Source: Woeseia sp964560775
GTDB lineage: Bacteria; Pseudomonadota; Gammaproteobacteria; Steroidobacterales; Woeseiaceae
Assembly: GCA_964560775.1 (NCBI GenBank)
Contig: CAZLNH010000010.1
Coordinates: 1-9,736 of the forward strand
Reading direction: 5' to 3'
Length of the DNA stretch: 9,736 nucleotides
The notes under the pieces: generated by a model
Seen by the model: only the letters and a program-made list of their open reading frames with translations
Databases searched by the model: none
Told to the model about the DNA's origin: nothing
In this document: positions 1-8,066 of the stretch, piece by piece
How positions within the stretch are numbered: position 1 is the first letter of the stretch
How the letters are laid out: every line of letters begins with the position of its first letter
Made by a program: the position numbers and the translations under genes

Positions 1-82
1 TGACTCTGCCAGTTGAAACGAGGTCGCCACGTCGCTGCGCTCCTCGCGACGACGAAGGGACTGCGCTCGTCACGATGACGGG
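1..82 (-). repeat. Partial copy of a GTCATTGCGAG-type palindromic repeat, cut by the window edge
   Basis: Positions 29-56 carry one repeat arm. Read on the minus strand it runs GTCGTCGCGAG, then the inner block GAGCGCAGCGA, then CGTGGCGACCTCG, closely matching the right arm at 8125-8162. Positions 1-10 (TGACTCTGCC) are the exact reverse complement of the block GGCAGAGTCA found inside the element at 8067-8162, at the same distance from the arm. Positions 51-82 add a degenerate tail unit (CTGCGCTCGTCACGATGACG) resembling the 25-bp tandem units at 8156-8330. The copy ends 7 bp beyond the stop codon of the M23 gene, so it is that gene's 3' flank. The rest of the element would lie before position 1. 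Confidence 0.75.
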
Positions 83-88
83 AAGTTT

Positions 89-880
89 TCATATTGTCTG
101 CGCCACTGTCGCGTCAAGTTTGTCACGATCCACTTCCGGAAAGAACACCGCCGGCAGCGGTGACAATGCCAGCCAGAAGTCGCGCTGGCTCGCCGGTGCA
201 ACACCCGGAAAATCGGCGTCCATGCCGAGCAGGTCGTGTATCAGCTGGAAGTGCAGGTGCGGCGGCCAGTTGCCGTTCTCCGGAGGCCGGCCTATGGCGG
301 CGATGGTATCGCCCGGTTGTACTGTTTGTCCGATTCGCAGTTCTCGGGTACTGGCGAGGTCAAGATGCCCGTACAGCGTAAAGAACGCATCGCCATCGCG
401 ACTCCGGTGCTTCAGGATTACCATCGGACCGTAATCGAGCTCTTGCGTATTGTTGGCGATAATCTCGACGACACCCGCCAGCGGCGCATTTACCGGTGTC
501 CCTGCCGCACAGAACACGTCGATGCCCATGTGCACGGTGCGGCTTTCACCGGACGTGCCGGCAAAATGCTCATTGCGGTACAGGTTGCGCTGCTCGCCCC
601 AGCGGCCAAACGCGATACTGCTGCCAGCATTACGCATGGTGTCCTCGACCAGGCTGGTAAAACGGCCGACATCAATATGATCGAGGTCCGCACCGAGCGC
701 GCGGCTGCCGGCGCCGAGATCGAGCACAATGGGCCGGCCGTTACTTTCGATGACCGGCGCTGGTGTCAAGGCGGTGCTCGCGAGGTACGCCTGCACCCGT
801 GGTGCTGAATCGACAACAGGCTCCCCGGCACCATATCTTGCCAACCGCTCGGCCACGCGCGCTTCCGGATGGCGGGTCAT
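89..880 (-). CDS. M23 (LytM-type) metallopeptidase-fold protein, no signal peptide
   Basis: This 263-residue protein carries the M23/LytM zinc-peptidase signature. Counting from the chosen ATG, H117-x3-D121 lies in HMGIDVF, H172 in YGHLD, and H208-x-H210 in PHLHFQL. These are the expected zinc ligands and catalytic histidines of glycyl-glycine/peptidoglycan endopeptidases, so the site looks intact. The N-terminal 80 or so residues are not recognisable. There is no Sec signal or membrane segment, which is unusual for a cell-wall hydrolase. The text around the active site (AGTPV.AP, DYGPM.ILKH, TLYGHL, ENGNWPPHLHFQL, then DLLG..ADFPGVA) recalls, from memory, the M23 module found in large kinase-M23-class III aminotransferase fusions, but here it stands alone. 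The ATG at 880 lies 13 bp past the deacylase stop codon. A TTG at 910 would add 10 residues and overlap the upstream gene. Neither has a strong ribosome-binding site. It probably shares a transcript with the deacylase and cupin. Peptidoglycan cleavage is not assured. Confidence 0.85.
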   Translation of the reverse strand: MTRHPEARVAERLARYGAGEPVVDSAPRVQAYLASTALTPAPVIESNGRPIVLDLGAGSRALGADLDHIDVGRFTSLVEDTMRNAGSSIAFGRWGEQRNLYRNEHFAGTSGESRTVHMGIDVFCAAGTPVNAPLAGVVEIIANNTQELDYGPMVILKHRSRDGDAFFTLYGHLDLASTRELRIGQTVQPGDTIAAIGRPPENGNWPPHLHFQLIHDLLGMDADFPGVAPASQRDFWLALSPLPAVFFPEVDRDKLDATVAQTI

Positions 881-893
881 TGCCGTTCGGGAC

Positions 894-2633
894 TCAATTG
901 GATGGCTCAAGTACGCGGCCGTTCAGTCCGCTGGCCAGTACGCCGTTCTCGCGTGCGACGGTGCCGTTGACGATAACAATATCGAAGCCCTCGGCAAGGC
1001 TGAGCGGCTCCGGAAACGTCGCGGTTTCGCGAACGCGGGCCGGGTCGAAGACGAGCAGGTCCGCGCGCATCCCTTCCCGGATCACTCCACGATCAACAAT
1101 ACCGATTACACGGGCTGCAAACGAAGTCATCTTCCGTACGGCTTCTGCAAGCGTCAGCACGCGATCCTGCATCACATATTGTTCAATTATTTTTGCATGG
1201 GTGCCGTGACCGCGCGGATGAAAGCCCGTCGGGCTGCCGTCGGAACAGACGCCGACCCACGGACTTTGCAGCAGGCGTGACTGCAGGTCCTCGTTCATGA
1301 CGAAATATGCGCCGGACGCACCGTCGGGTCCTATGTCATCAATTAGTACATCTTCAAACGGTTTTTCGACAGCGTGCGCGAGTTCCGCGAGTGTCTTGCC
1401 GGTGTACGGCCCGGTACCGAGCAGCGTTGCTTCCGGCCCGTTGCGGCGCATGATGCGCTCGCGCAGGTAGTCTTCGAGTTCTTCACGGCGCTCGCGCTTG
1501 GCCACCTCGAACTGCTCGCGCGTTTTCGCCCAGACCGGGAATACGATGCCGATGCCGGTGTAACTTGCCGTGTACGGGTACATATCGGCCGTCACATCGA
1601 TGCCCGACTCACGTGCCTGTGCAATCAAAGACAGCAATTCGTCGGCGCGCGCGGCGCCCTTCCCGTAGACCGATTTCAGGTGCGAGATGTGGACCTTCGC
1701 ATGCGCGCCCTGGTCCAGCAGTTCGGCGATCGACACCTCGATCTGGTCATCGTCCTCATTGCGCATGTGGCTCATGATCAGGCGGTCGTGCCGGCCAACG
1801 ACCTCGGCGACTGCGCGCAGTTCGCCCTCACCGGCGTTGAGGCCGGGGTTGTACTCGAGCCCTGTCGTCAGGCCGAATGTGTATCCGAGCGTCTCGTCCA
1901 GCATCGACAGCATGCGCGACATGTCTTCCGGCGCCGGGTCCGGCGCGCGCCCGATTCCGGACAGCGTCCGCAGCGTGCCGTGGCCGACGAACATCGCGAG
2001 ATTCGGACCGAGGTTCTGTTCAGCAACCTGCGAAAGCCACCCGGACAGGACTGCAACTTCCGGACTGGACCCGTCCTGGCCCAGTGATATCGTCGTGACA
2101 CCCATCGCGAGGAAATTCTCGAAACCCGGTGTTTCGAGCGGGTCGCCGTGTGAATGCAGGTCTATGAAACCCGGCGTTACAACGCGCCCGGCAGCATCGA
2201 TGCGCCGCTTTACGCGGTCGCGGGCATCGGTGGCGCCAAGTTGTGCATCGCCGACGAACACGATTGTGTCGCCGACGACGGCAACATCAGCATCGACCGC
2301 CTCGTTCCCGAGACCATCCAGCACGCGCCCGTTTTCGATCAGGAGGTCGATGCGCTCGTACTGCGGCAGGAAGGACTCCGCTCCGGGCTGGCAGGCGGAC
2401 AGCAACAACAGCGCGGCAAGCGGGGCGATGCGGTTGGTTGTGGCGGTAGATTTTGGGACGTCGCCACGTCGCTTCGCTCCTCGCGATGACGGGGGGGAGT
2501 GCGTCGATAACCCGTCATTGCGAGCCCACCGGGCGTGGCAATCTCGTAACGCCAATGACCTACGGAAGCCGTTATTCACTCGTGTCACCACCCTATCGCA
2601 CGAACCAACCCGGGATGTTATCGACTTTCGCAT
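894..2633 (-). CDS. N-acyl-D-amino-acid deacylase (D-aminoacylase-like amidohydrolase), probable lipoprotein with unresolved start
   Basis: This metal-dependent amidohydrolase should remove acyl groups from N-acyl-D-amino acids or related substrates. Numbering is from the ATG at 2633. The composite beta domain begins near residue 94 (DLLIENGRVLDG). H160-x-H162 lies in PGFIDLHSHGD, H289 in MSHMRNE, H315/H318 in HISHLK, and the catalytic Asp465 in CSDGS, followed by HPRGHGT, a strong D-aminoacylase signature. The usual GNCG metal-ligand cysteine is replaced: GVTTISLGQDG has Asp186. A hydrophobic run ends in a lipobox, LLLLSAC with Cys81, predicting an outer-membrane or periplasmic lipoprotein. 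Residues 1-60 are odd because they are partly translated from the repeat at 2457-2550. No ATG, GTG or TTG occurs in frame between TTG27 (2555) and the hydrophobic core. The ATG at 2633 overlaps the cupin stop by 16 bp. Function is confident at family level; the start is not, and the mature part begins near 2393. Confidence 0.85.
   Translation of the reverse strand: MRKSITSRVGSCDRVVTRVNNGFRRSLALRDCHARWARNDGLSTHSPPSSRGAKRRGDVPKSTATTNRIAPLAALLLLSACQPGAESFLPQYERIDLLIENGRVLDGLGNEAVDADVAVVGDTIVFVGDAQLGATDARDRVKRRIDAAGRVVTPGFIDLHSHGDPLETPGFENFLAMGVTTISLGQDGSSPEVAVLSGWLSQVAEQNLGPNLAMFVGHGTLRTLSGIGRAPDPAPEDMSRMLSMLDETLGYTFGLTTGLEYNPGLNAGEGELRAVAEVVGRHDRLIMSHMRNEDDDQIEVSIAELLDQGAHAKVHISHLKSVYGKGAARADELLSLIAQARESGIDVTADMYPYTASYTGIGIVFPVWAKTREQFEVAKRERREELEDYLRERIMRRNGPEATLLGTGPYTGKTLAELAHAVEKPFEDVLIDDIGPDGASGAYFVMNEDLQSRLLQSPWVGVCSDGSPTGFHPRGHGTHAKIIEQYVMQDRVLTLAEAVRKMTSFAARVIGIVDRGVIREGMRADLLVFDPARVRETATFPEPLSLAEGFDIVIVNGTVARENGVLASGLNGRVLEPSN
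2457..2550. repeat. Palindromic repeat copy with two outer ends facing each other, inside the deacylase 5' region
   Basis: Two arms of the same family meet end to end. Positions 2457-2493 hold an R-type arm. On the minus strand it reads GTCATCGCGAG, then GAGCGAAGCGA, then CGTGGCGACGTC. Positions 2513-2550 hold an L-type arm on the + strand: GTCATTGCGAG, then CCCACCGGG, then CGTGGCAATCTCG. The outer ends GATGACGGG and CCCGTCATT face each other across about 20 bp and can pair, so the copy is inverted in arrangement relative to the element at 8067-8162. It lies in the open frame upstream of the deacylase lipobox, where it encodes a basic stretch (SRGAKRRGDV) unlike the rest of that protein. Confidence 0.8.
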
Positions 2634-3019
2634 TGAGCCTCGACGGCCGGCCCGCGCAGATAGTCGTCACTTTTGTCCAGCCAGTCGTCGCGGCGCGGCG
2701 CCCACATGTCCATTTCCTCGACATCACCGACGCAAAGCGCTTCGTGCGGCAGGTTCGCGGGTATGACGATGACCTCTCCGGCACCGACATCGACCGTTTC
2801 GCTGCTGTCTTCGCCGAAGCGGAAGCGCAGCACGCCGGAGACAACCTGCGTGATCTGCTCATTATGGTGACTATGCATCGGCACTAAAAAGCCATCCTTG
2901 AACCAGATACGCGCCACGGTCATCAGTTCGCCGGTGATGATGCGGCGCTGCATGGATGCATTGACGGTTTCCAGTGGAACAGTATCCCACTTCAGGTGTG
3001 CCGAGAGTGCCGGCGCCAT
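2618..3019 (-). CDS. Small single-domain cupin protein
   Basis: This 133-residue protein is one cupin barrel with little else. Motif 1 is G43-x5-H49-S-H51-H-N-E54, followed by VVSG. Motif 2 is GEVIVIPANLPH with H92. H49, H51, E54 and H92 are the usual metal-binding set, so a bound metal ion is likely. No further domain reveals whether it is an enzyme (dioxygenase, isomerase) or a sensor. The ATG at 3019 is chosen because a purine-rich AGGGGGG site lies 4 bp upstream. An in-frame ATG at 3064 would add 15 residues and place that site inside the gene. The stop codon overlaps the ATG at 2633 of the deacylase frame, suggesting translational coupling. The nuclease gene upstream ends 89 bp away. There is no signal peptide, so it is probably cytoplasmic. 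The specific reaction is unknown. Confidence 0.85.
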   Translation of the reverse strand: MAPALSAHLKWDTVPLETVNASMQRRIITGELMTVARIWFKDGFLVPMHSHHNEQITQVVSGVLRFRFGEDSSETVDVGAGEVIVIPANLPHEALCVGDVEEMDMWAPRRDDWLDKSDDYLRGPAVEAQCESR

Positions 3020-3071
3020 TGTGCCCCCCTTTGTATCATGGCAAGTCCGGCGCAAGCCTGACATTGATCAC

Positions 3072-3099
3072 AGTGCGGCGGCAACCGCAACGTCGCACT
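3072..3099 (-). terminator. Hairpin just past the nuclease gene, possible weak terminator
   Basis: AGTGCGGCG at 3072-3080 can pair with CGTCGCACT at 3091-3099, giving 9 bp with one G-T pair around a 10-nt loop. It begins 10 bp past the minus-strand stop codon of the nuclease gene. No T-run follows on the minus strand, so it is either a weak or Rho-assisted terminator, or an mRNA-stabilising structure between the nuclease and cupin genes. Confidence 0.3.
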
Positions 3100-3108
3100 C
3101 ACCGCGCG

Positions 3109-4977
3109 TTACTGTCCCGCTTCAAGGCGCAGGCCGACAACAACCGGGTCGTGGTCCGAGGCCCGCCACGGCACACTGGCGTCGAACAATCCGGCGTCCC
3201 GTCCAAACTCCAGGTTGTAATCCATCACCGGTGCTTCGTCAGCGTTGATATGCCAGACAGCGGCGCGTTGCACCTGTGGTTCCAGCGTAACGGATGCCAG
3301 CGCATGATCGAGCGCTCCGGACTGCCCGCGATAGACAAACGTATAGGCAGCGTCGCCCGCATTACGCCTCAGCAGGTTGTTAAATCCTGCTGTTTCGAGC
3401 GCGCGAACCGGATCTTCACGCAAATAGGCGTTCAAGTCGCCGATGATCAGGTGATCCGGGTCACCGCTGCCCGTCGGATCACTCGCCAGCCAGGCAGCCA
3501 GCGATTGCGCGGCGGCAACCCGTGTCCGGTTGCAGTTCGCTTGACCGTCGCCGCGATCCGGATCATTGATATCGTCGCAGGGCGAACCCTTCGATTTGAG
3601 ATGACTGACGGAAACCGTAAAAAGGCCGCCGTTCGCCAGTAAGCGGAAAGTCTGCGCGAGCACCGGCCGATTGCGGTCATCATTAAAGTTGGGGTCGACA
3701 CCTTGATCCAGTATCGCGAACGGCCCGGACGCGGAGACACGATCCGCCTTGTACAACAGGCCAACTCGAATCACGTCGCTGCCAATCGTGCCGGTATCGA
3801 TAAATGACCAGACGCTTCCGCCCGAACGCGCATTCAGGGCATCAACCAGTGTGCTGATGGCGCCATCGTTTTCCAGTTCCATGACGCCGACGATATCGGC
3901 ATCGAGTTGCAGGAGGGTTTGCACGATCTTGTCCCGCTGGCGGCTGAACTCCTGCACCGAGTCCGCGCCGCGGCAGCTGTCCGATGCATCCGGCCCGCAT
4001 CGATCGCTGCCGGTGTCGATCGTCGAGAAATAATTGAGCAGGTTGAAACTCGCAACGACGACGTTGCCGCCAACGACAGGCGGCGCTTCGCGGGGATTCA
4101 GTGATTCGAAATGTGGTGCCTCGACCGGCAACAGGCGCCAGGTTTCCATGCCGTTGGCGGCGCTGCCGCGACTGTAGCGCAACACGCCATTGATGGCGGT
4201 TACGCGGTCGCCTGCGCGCGTCGGCCGTTGTGCCGACAGATAGCGTATCGGGGACCGGTTCTGCTCGAGACCGCCGTCGTCGAGCATCAGGCGTTCCGCC
4301 GCAAGGCGCTGTTGCCACGCTGCGAATGCAGTGGCGTCGGGCGCCTCGACATTCGTGAATTGAGACTGCCGCTGCGCGGTTGCAAGGAGTACCTCACCGT
4401 AGCGCTCCAGCCCATAGAGGTCCTGGACATACAGATCCGCCGGCACACGAACACGCATGCCCTCGTAGTGTTCGAGGTCGGCAATGGGCTCGCCATCGCT
4501 GTTGAAAGCAACCCGCGCCGAGGGCAGCGCAAGGTCAGTCACGCGGACCGCACCATTGCCGACTATCCGGACGCTGTCCGCGACAAGTTGCGTCTCCCCG
4601 AAGTGCTCGGTGACGTTACCAACGACCTCGACACGATCGCCGACGCTGATATCGGCCAGGACAAGGTTACGGTCAAAAACGAAAACACCCTCGGAAGTCC
4701 GCGGGTCCGTATCGGGCGTTTCAGACTGCAGGAAAAACCCCCCGATACTGTTCAGTTCGTCGCCGTCGTCGTTCTGAAGATCGGCGCTGACGATGCCGGT
4801 TACTGTCACAACTTCGCCCGCCAGCGGACTAACCTCGCCACTGCCCTGGATGTCGTGTATACGCACTGTGCCGTCCGGCCCAACCGGCGGGGACAACGCT
4901 GGTTCCGCTTCGCCGCCGCCATTGCCGCAACCGCACAACAGCAGAGCAAAGGCGATGATGCAGCGTATCGATGCCAA
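3109..4977 (-). CDS. Extracellular nuclease of the ExeM/NucH type (endonuclease/exonuclease/phosphatase fold), lipoprotein
   Basis: This 622-residue probable secreted DNase would degrade extracellular nucleic acid for nutrients or biofilm turnover. The N-terminus is a lipoprotein signal: basic start, hydrophobic core, then LLLCGC with Cys17 as the likely lipidated residue, followed by a Gly-rich linker. Residues about 40-140 look like the OB-fold nucleic-acid-binding module typical of this family (GEVVTVTGIVSAD, GDRVEVVGNVTE). Residues about 305-618 form the nuclease domain: N312 in SFNLLNYF, E367 in MELEN, H459 in SHLKSK, D514 and N516 in GDLNAY, and D608-H609 in SDHDP. All catalytic positions appear present. 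Four cysteines (327, 335, 467, 482) could form disulfides after export. The start is TTG; no ATG or GTG lies between the preceding in-frame stop at 5014-5016 and the signal peptide, and an ACAGG site sits just upstream. Some ExeM relatives are longer and carry C-terminal anchoring domains not seen here. Confidence 0.9.
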   Translation of the reverse strand: MASIRCIIAFALLLCGCGNGGGEAEPALSPPVGPDGTVRIHDIQGSGEVSPLAGEVVTVTGIVSADLQNDDGDELNSIGGFFLQSETPDTDPRTSEGVFVFDRNLVLADISVGDRVEVVGNVTEHFGETQLVADSVRIVGNGAVRVTDLALPSARVAFNSDGEPIADLEHYEGMRVRVPADLYVQDLYGLERYGEVLLATAQRQSQFTNVEAPDATAFAAWQQRLAAERLMLDDGGLEQNRSPIRYLSAQRPTRAGDRVTAINGVLRYSRGSAANGMETWRLLPVEAPHFESLNPREAPPVVGGNVVVASFNLLNYFSTIDTGSDRCGPDASDSCRGADSVQEFSRQRDKIVQTLLQLDADIVGVMELENDGAISTLVDALNARSGGSVWSFIDTGTIGSDVIRVGLLYKADRVSASGPFAILDQGVDPNFNDDRNRPVLAQTFRLLANGGLFTVSVSHLKSKGSPCDDINDPDRGDGQANCNRTRVAAAQSLAAWLASDPTGSGDPDHLIIGDLNAYLREDPVRALETAGFNNLLRRNAGDAAYTFVYRGQSGALDHALASVTLEPQVQRAAVWHINADEAPVMDYNLEFGRDAGLFDASVPWRASDHDPVVVGLRLEAGQ

Positions 4978-5012
4978 ACCCGGACCTGTCAGACCAACGA
5001 GAGCAAGTCGGA

Positions 5013-5041
5013 GTTATAACAGGTTTTGCGTTGGCTTTTCG
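5013..5041 (-). promoter_or_regulatory. Possible promoter for the nuclease gene
   Basis: On the minus strand TATAAC (5018-5013) makes a fair -10 hexamer about 36 bp upstream of the TTG start. The -35 region around 5036-5041 (TCGAAA or CGAAAA) matches consensus poorly. This is an eye-level match only. It would let the nuclease be transcribed separately from the 82-residue protein upstream, whose stop codon lies just before it. Confidence 0.25.
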
Positions 5042-5047
5042 AAGCCG

Positions 5048-5296
5048 TTATCGTGAAATCTCGACAAACGCCGACAGGAATTCGAGACCGCGACGCAGCT
5101 GCTGCCGGTCCATGGCTTGCGGCGTAACGCCATGGAAATCGGCGACAACCCAGCGCAATTCGTGCGCATCGCAATAGCCCCATAACAACCGCCCTATCTG
5201 CAACACATCACGGTGTGTTCCGCACTGCGGGCAGCATCGCAGATCGCGGCGGCGGCTAAGCGGGAACGGGATAATGTTATCGGCGGTCGCTGGCAT
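5048..5296 (-). CDS. Small Cys-rich protein with a possible zinc site (CxxC...CxxH)
   Basis: This is an 82-residue hypothetical protein that I do not recognise. After a short basic segment it shows C21-C22-P-Q-C25, then Y-C42-D-A-H45 seventeen residues later. The spacing of C22, C25, C42 and H45 would suit a small zinc ribbon. The C-terminal half (LRWVVADFHGVTPQAMD, then RRGLEFLSAFVE) looks partly helical. There is no signal peptide. The ATG at 5296 has a good ribosome-binding site, AGGAGA, 4 bp upstream; that site is the main reason to reject a longer frame opening at 5431. The stop lies 70 bp before the nuclease start on the same strand. The gene diverges from the MBL hydrolase at 5498. It may bind zinc or nucleic acid, but no function can be assigned. 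Confidence 0.65.
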   Translation of the reverse strand: MPATADNIIPFPLSRRRDLRCCPQCGTHRDVLQIGRLLWGYCDAHELRWVVADFHGVTPQAMDRQQLRRGLEFLSAFVEISR

Positions 5297-5344
5297 GATT
5301 TCTCCTGCCGGCGATATTCCGCGAACCGGTGCCCTGCCGGCTGT

Positions 5345-5385
5345 GATCGGCGTCGCGGCAAACGCCCGGATGCGCCGATTTTTTT
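5345..5385 (+). terminator. Intrinsic-terminator-like hairpin with seven T's, upstream of the MBL gene
   Basis: ATCGGCG at 5346-5352 pairs perfectly with CGCCGAT at 5373-5379, extendable by a G-T pair at each end, around an 18-nt loop. A run of seven T's (5379-5385) follows at once on the + strand. This has the form of a Rho-independent terminator, with a rather large loop. An alternative inner stem, GGCGT with ACGCC, competes for the same bases. No + strand gene ends before it, so it could be a leader attenuator for the MBL gene 113 bp downstream, the end of an unseen small RNA, or a block to antisense transcription. Confidence 0.45.
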
Positions 5386-5484
5386 CGAAACTGAGACCTG
5401 TGCAACGCTCCGTAACCGTGGCAAACGGCATGCCATTGGGGTAAAACAGGGCTCACTTGCCCGGGTCAAAGACGTAACTTCGTA

Positions 5485-5490
5485 GAGGAG
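5485..5490 (+). promoter_or_regulatory. Ribosome-binding site of the MBL hydrolase gene
   Basis: GAGGAG lies 7 bp before the ATG at 5498. It is close to consensus and well spaced, and it fixes the start directly in front of the signal peptide. Confidence 0.75.
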
Positions 5491-5497
5491 ACAGGCG

Positions 5498-6373
5498 ATG
5501 CAATTTCGTTGGACAGGAACCCTTTTGCTGGCACTGCTGTTGCCAGCCAGTACGTTCGCGCAAGATGAGTCTGTTTCTTTCCGGTCAACCGCACTGGCAC
5601 CCGGACTCTTCATGCTTCATGGCGAAGGCGGCTTCGCCGGCGGCAATCTCGGCCTGCTGACGGGCGAGGACGGCGTCATACTGATCGACAACGGCCTTGA
5701 GCCCCTGGCGGAAACGATGCTCGCCGCGGTGCAGGACACGGCTGGCGCGCCCGTCGACTTCGTCATCAACACGCATGTCCACGGCGACCATATCGGCGGC
5801 AATGCCGCGATGCACCGGCATGGCGCCCGGATCGTCGCGCACGACAACATCCGGCATCGTATGACAGAGTCCGGCGCAGCGGATGATGCTCTGCCCGAGC
5901 TGACGTTCTCGGATCAGATGACGTTTCACATAAATGGCCATCGCGCCGAAGTCATGCACGTGCACAGCGCGCACACGGATGGCGACTCGATCATTCATTT
6001 TCCCGATGCCAACGTCATACACACCGGGGATACGATGTTCAACGGCCTGTTCCCGTTTATCGATCTCGATTCCGGCGGCAGCGTGGATGGCTTTATCGCA
6101 GCACAGACACGCATCATCGAGCTGGCCGATGACGACACGCAGATCATCCCCGGTCATGGGCCGCTGGCCAGCCGTGATGACCTGATCGCTGCACGCGACA
6201 TGATGGCCGATGCGAAGGCGCGGGTCGGCAAGCTGGTCGACGATGGCCTGTCACTTGAGGCAGTGGTTGCCGCAAATCCGCTCGCCGATTATCACGACGC
6301 CTGGAACTGGGACTTTATTACGACGGAGCGCATGACCGAAACGCTGTACCGGGGGCTGAAGGCGCCGCAATGA
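5498..6373 (+). CDS. Secreted metallo-beta-lactamase-fold hydrolase
   Basis: This 291-residue zinc hydrolase is probably periplasmic. Residues 1-21 form a Sec signal peptide (MQFRW, hydrophobic LLLALLLPAS, cleavage likely after TFA). The fold's metal motifs are complete: H93-x-H95-G-D97-H98 in NTHVHGDHIGG, H159 in SAHTDGDS, D178 in HTGDTMFNG, and H220 in IPGHGP. The bridging residue is Asp178 rather than the Cys of class B1 beta-lactamases, which argues for a general hydrolase instead of a true antibiotic-resistance enzyme. The family also includes SoxH-like and quinoprotein-relay hydrolases, among which this one cannot be placed more exactly. The C-terminal 70 residues add helices common in this group (ASRDDLIAARDMM, then YHDAWNWDFIT). 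It starts the + strand pair with the AbgT gene, 98 bp downstream. The natural substrate is unknown. Confidence 0.9.
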   Translation: MQFRWTGTLLLALLLPASTFAQDESVSFRSTALAPGLFMLHGEGGFAGGNLGLLTGEDGVILIDNGLEPLAETMLAAVQDTAGAPVDFVINTHVHGDHIGGNAAMHRHGARIVAHDNIRHRMTESGAADDALPELTFSDQMTFHINGHRAEVMHVHSAHTDGDSIIHFPDANVIHTGDTMFNGLFPFIDLDSGGSVDGFIAAQTRIIELADDDTQIIPGHGPLASRDDLIAARDMMADAKARVGKLVDDGLSLEAVVAANPLADYHDAWNWDFITTERMTETLYRGLKAPQ

Positions 6374-6374
6374 C

Positions 6375-6401
6375 CGCTTGGCCGGCAGGTGACGGCAAGC
6401 G
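6375..6401 (+). terminator. Hairpin directly after the MBL gene
   Basis: CGCTT plus GCCG (6375-6384, with one bulged G) pairs with CGGCAAGCG (6393-6401) around an 8-nt loop. It starts 2 bp past the MBL stop codon. No T-run follows, so termination would be partial or Rho-assisted. It could separate or weaken read-through into the AbgT gene. Confidence 0.35.
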
Positions 6402-6471
6402 CCGAGGGCGGGACGGCACCGTTCAAATTGCGTAGACTCGGGCCCACAATAACAATCGGGGGATTATTCCA

Positions 6472-8031
<1,560 letters not shown>

Positions 8032-8042
8032 TGACGGACATT

Positions 8043-8052
8043 CTCGCGCGAG
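8043..8052. repeat. Perfect 10-bp palindrome after the AbgT gene
   Basis: CTCGCGCGAG reads the same on both strands. It lies 11 bp past the AbgT stop codon and before the repeat element. It could be a minor hairpin or a protein-binding site; nothing further supports a role. Confidence 0.4.
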
Positions 8053-8066
8053 GGGCGTGACCATCA

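Noticed and set aside
1687..2766. 359-codon + strand open frame
   Set aside because: It is antisense to the deacylase and cupin, which have clear family motifs. Its protein is low-complexity, rich in Ser, Arg and Pro, as expected from a GC-rich shadow frame.
4111..5019. 302-codon + strand open frame
   Set aside because: It is antisense to the nuclease gene, has no recognisable domain and has no ribosome-binding site.
5033..5046. GGCTT/AAGCC hairpin just past the Cys-rich gene as a terminator
   Set aside because: It has only a 5-bp stem and no T-run on the minus strand.
5498..6373. True class B beta-lactamase resistance gene
   Set aside because: The Cys ligand of class B1 is replaced by Asp178, and the overall motifs match broad MBL-fold hydrolases.
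6428..6456. TTGCGT plus AACAAT as a promoter for the AbgT gene
   Set aside because: The -10 match is weak, and the implied transcript start would leave too little room for the ribosome-binding site.
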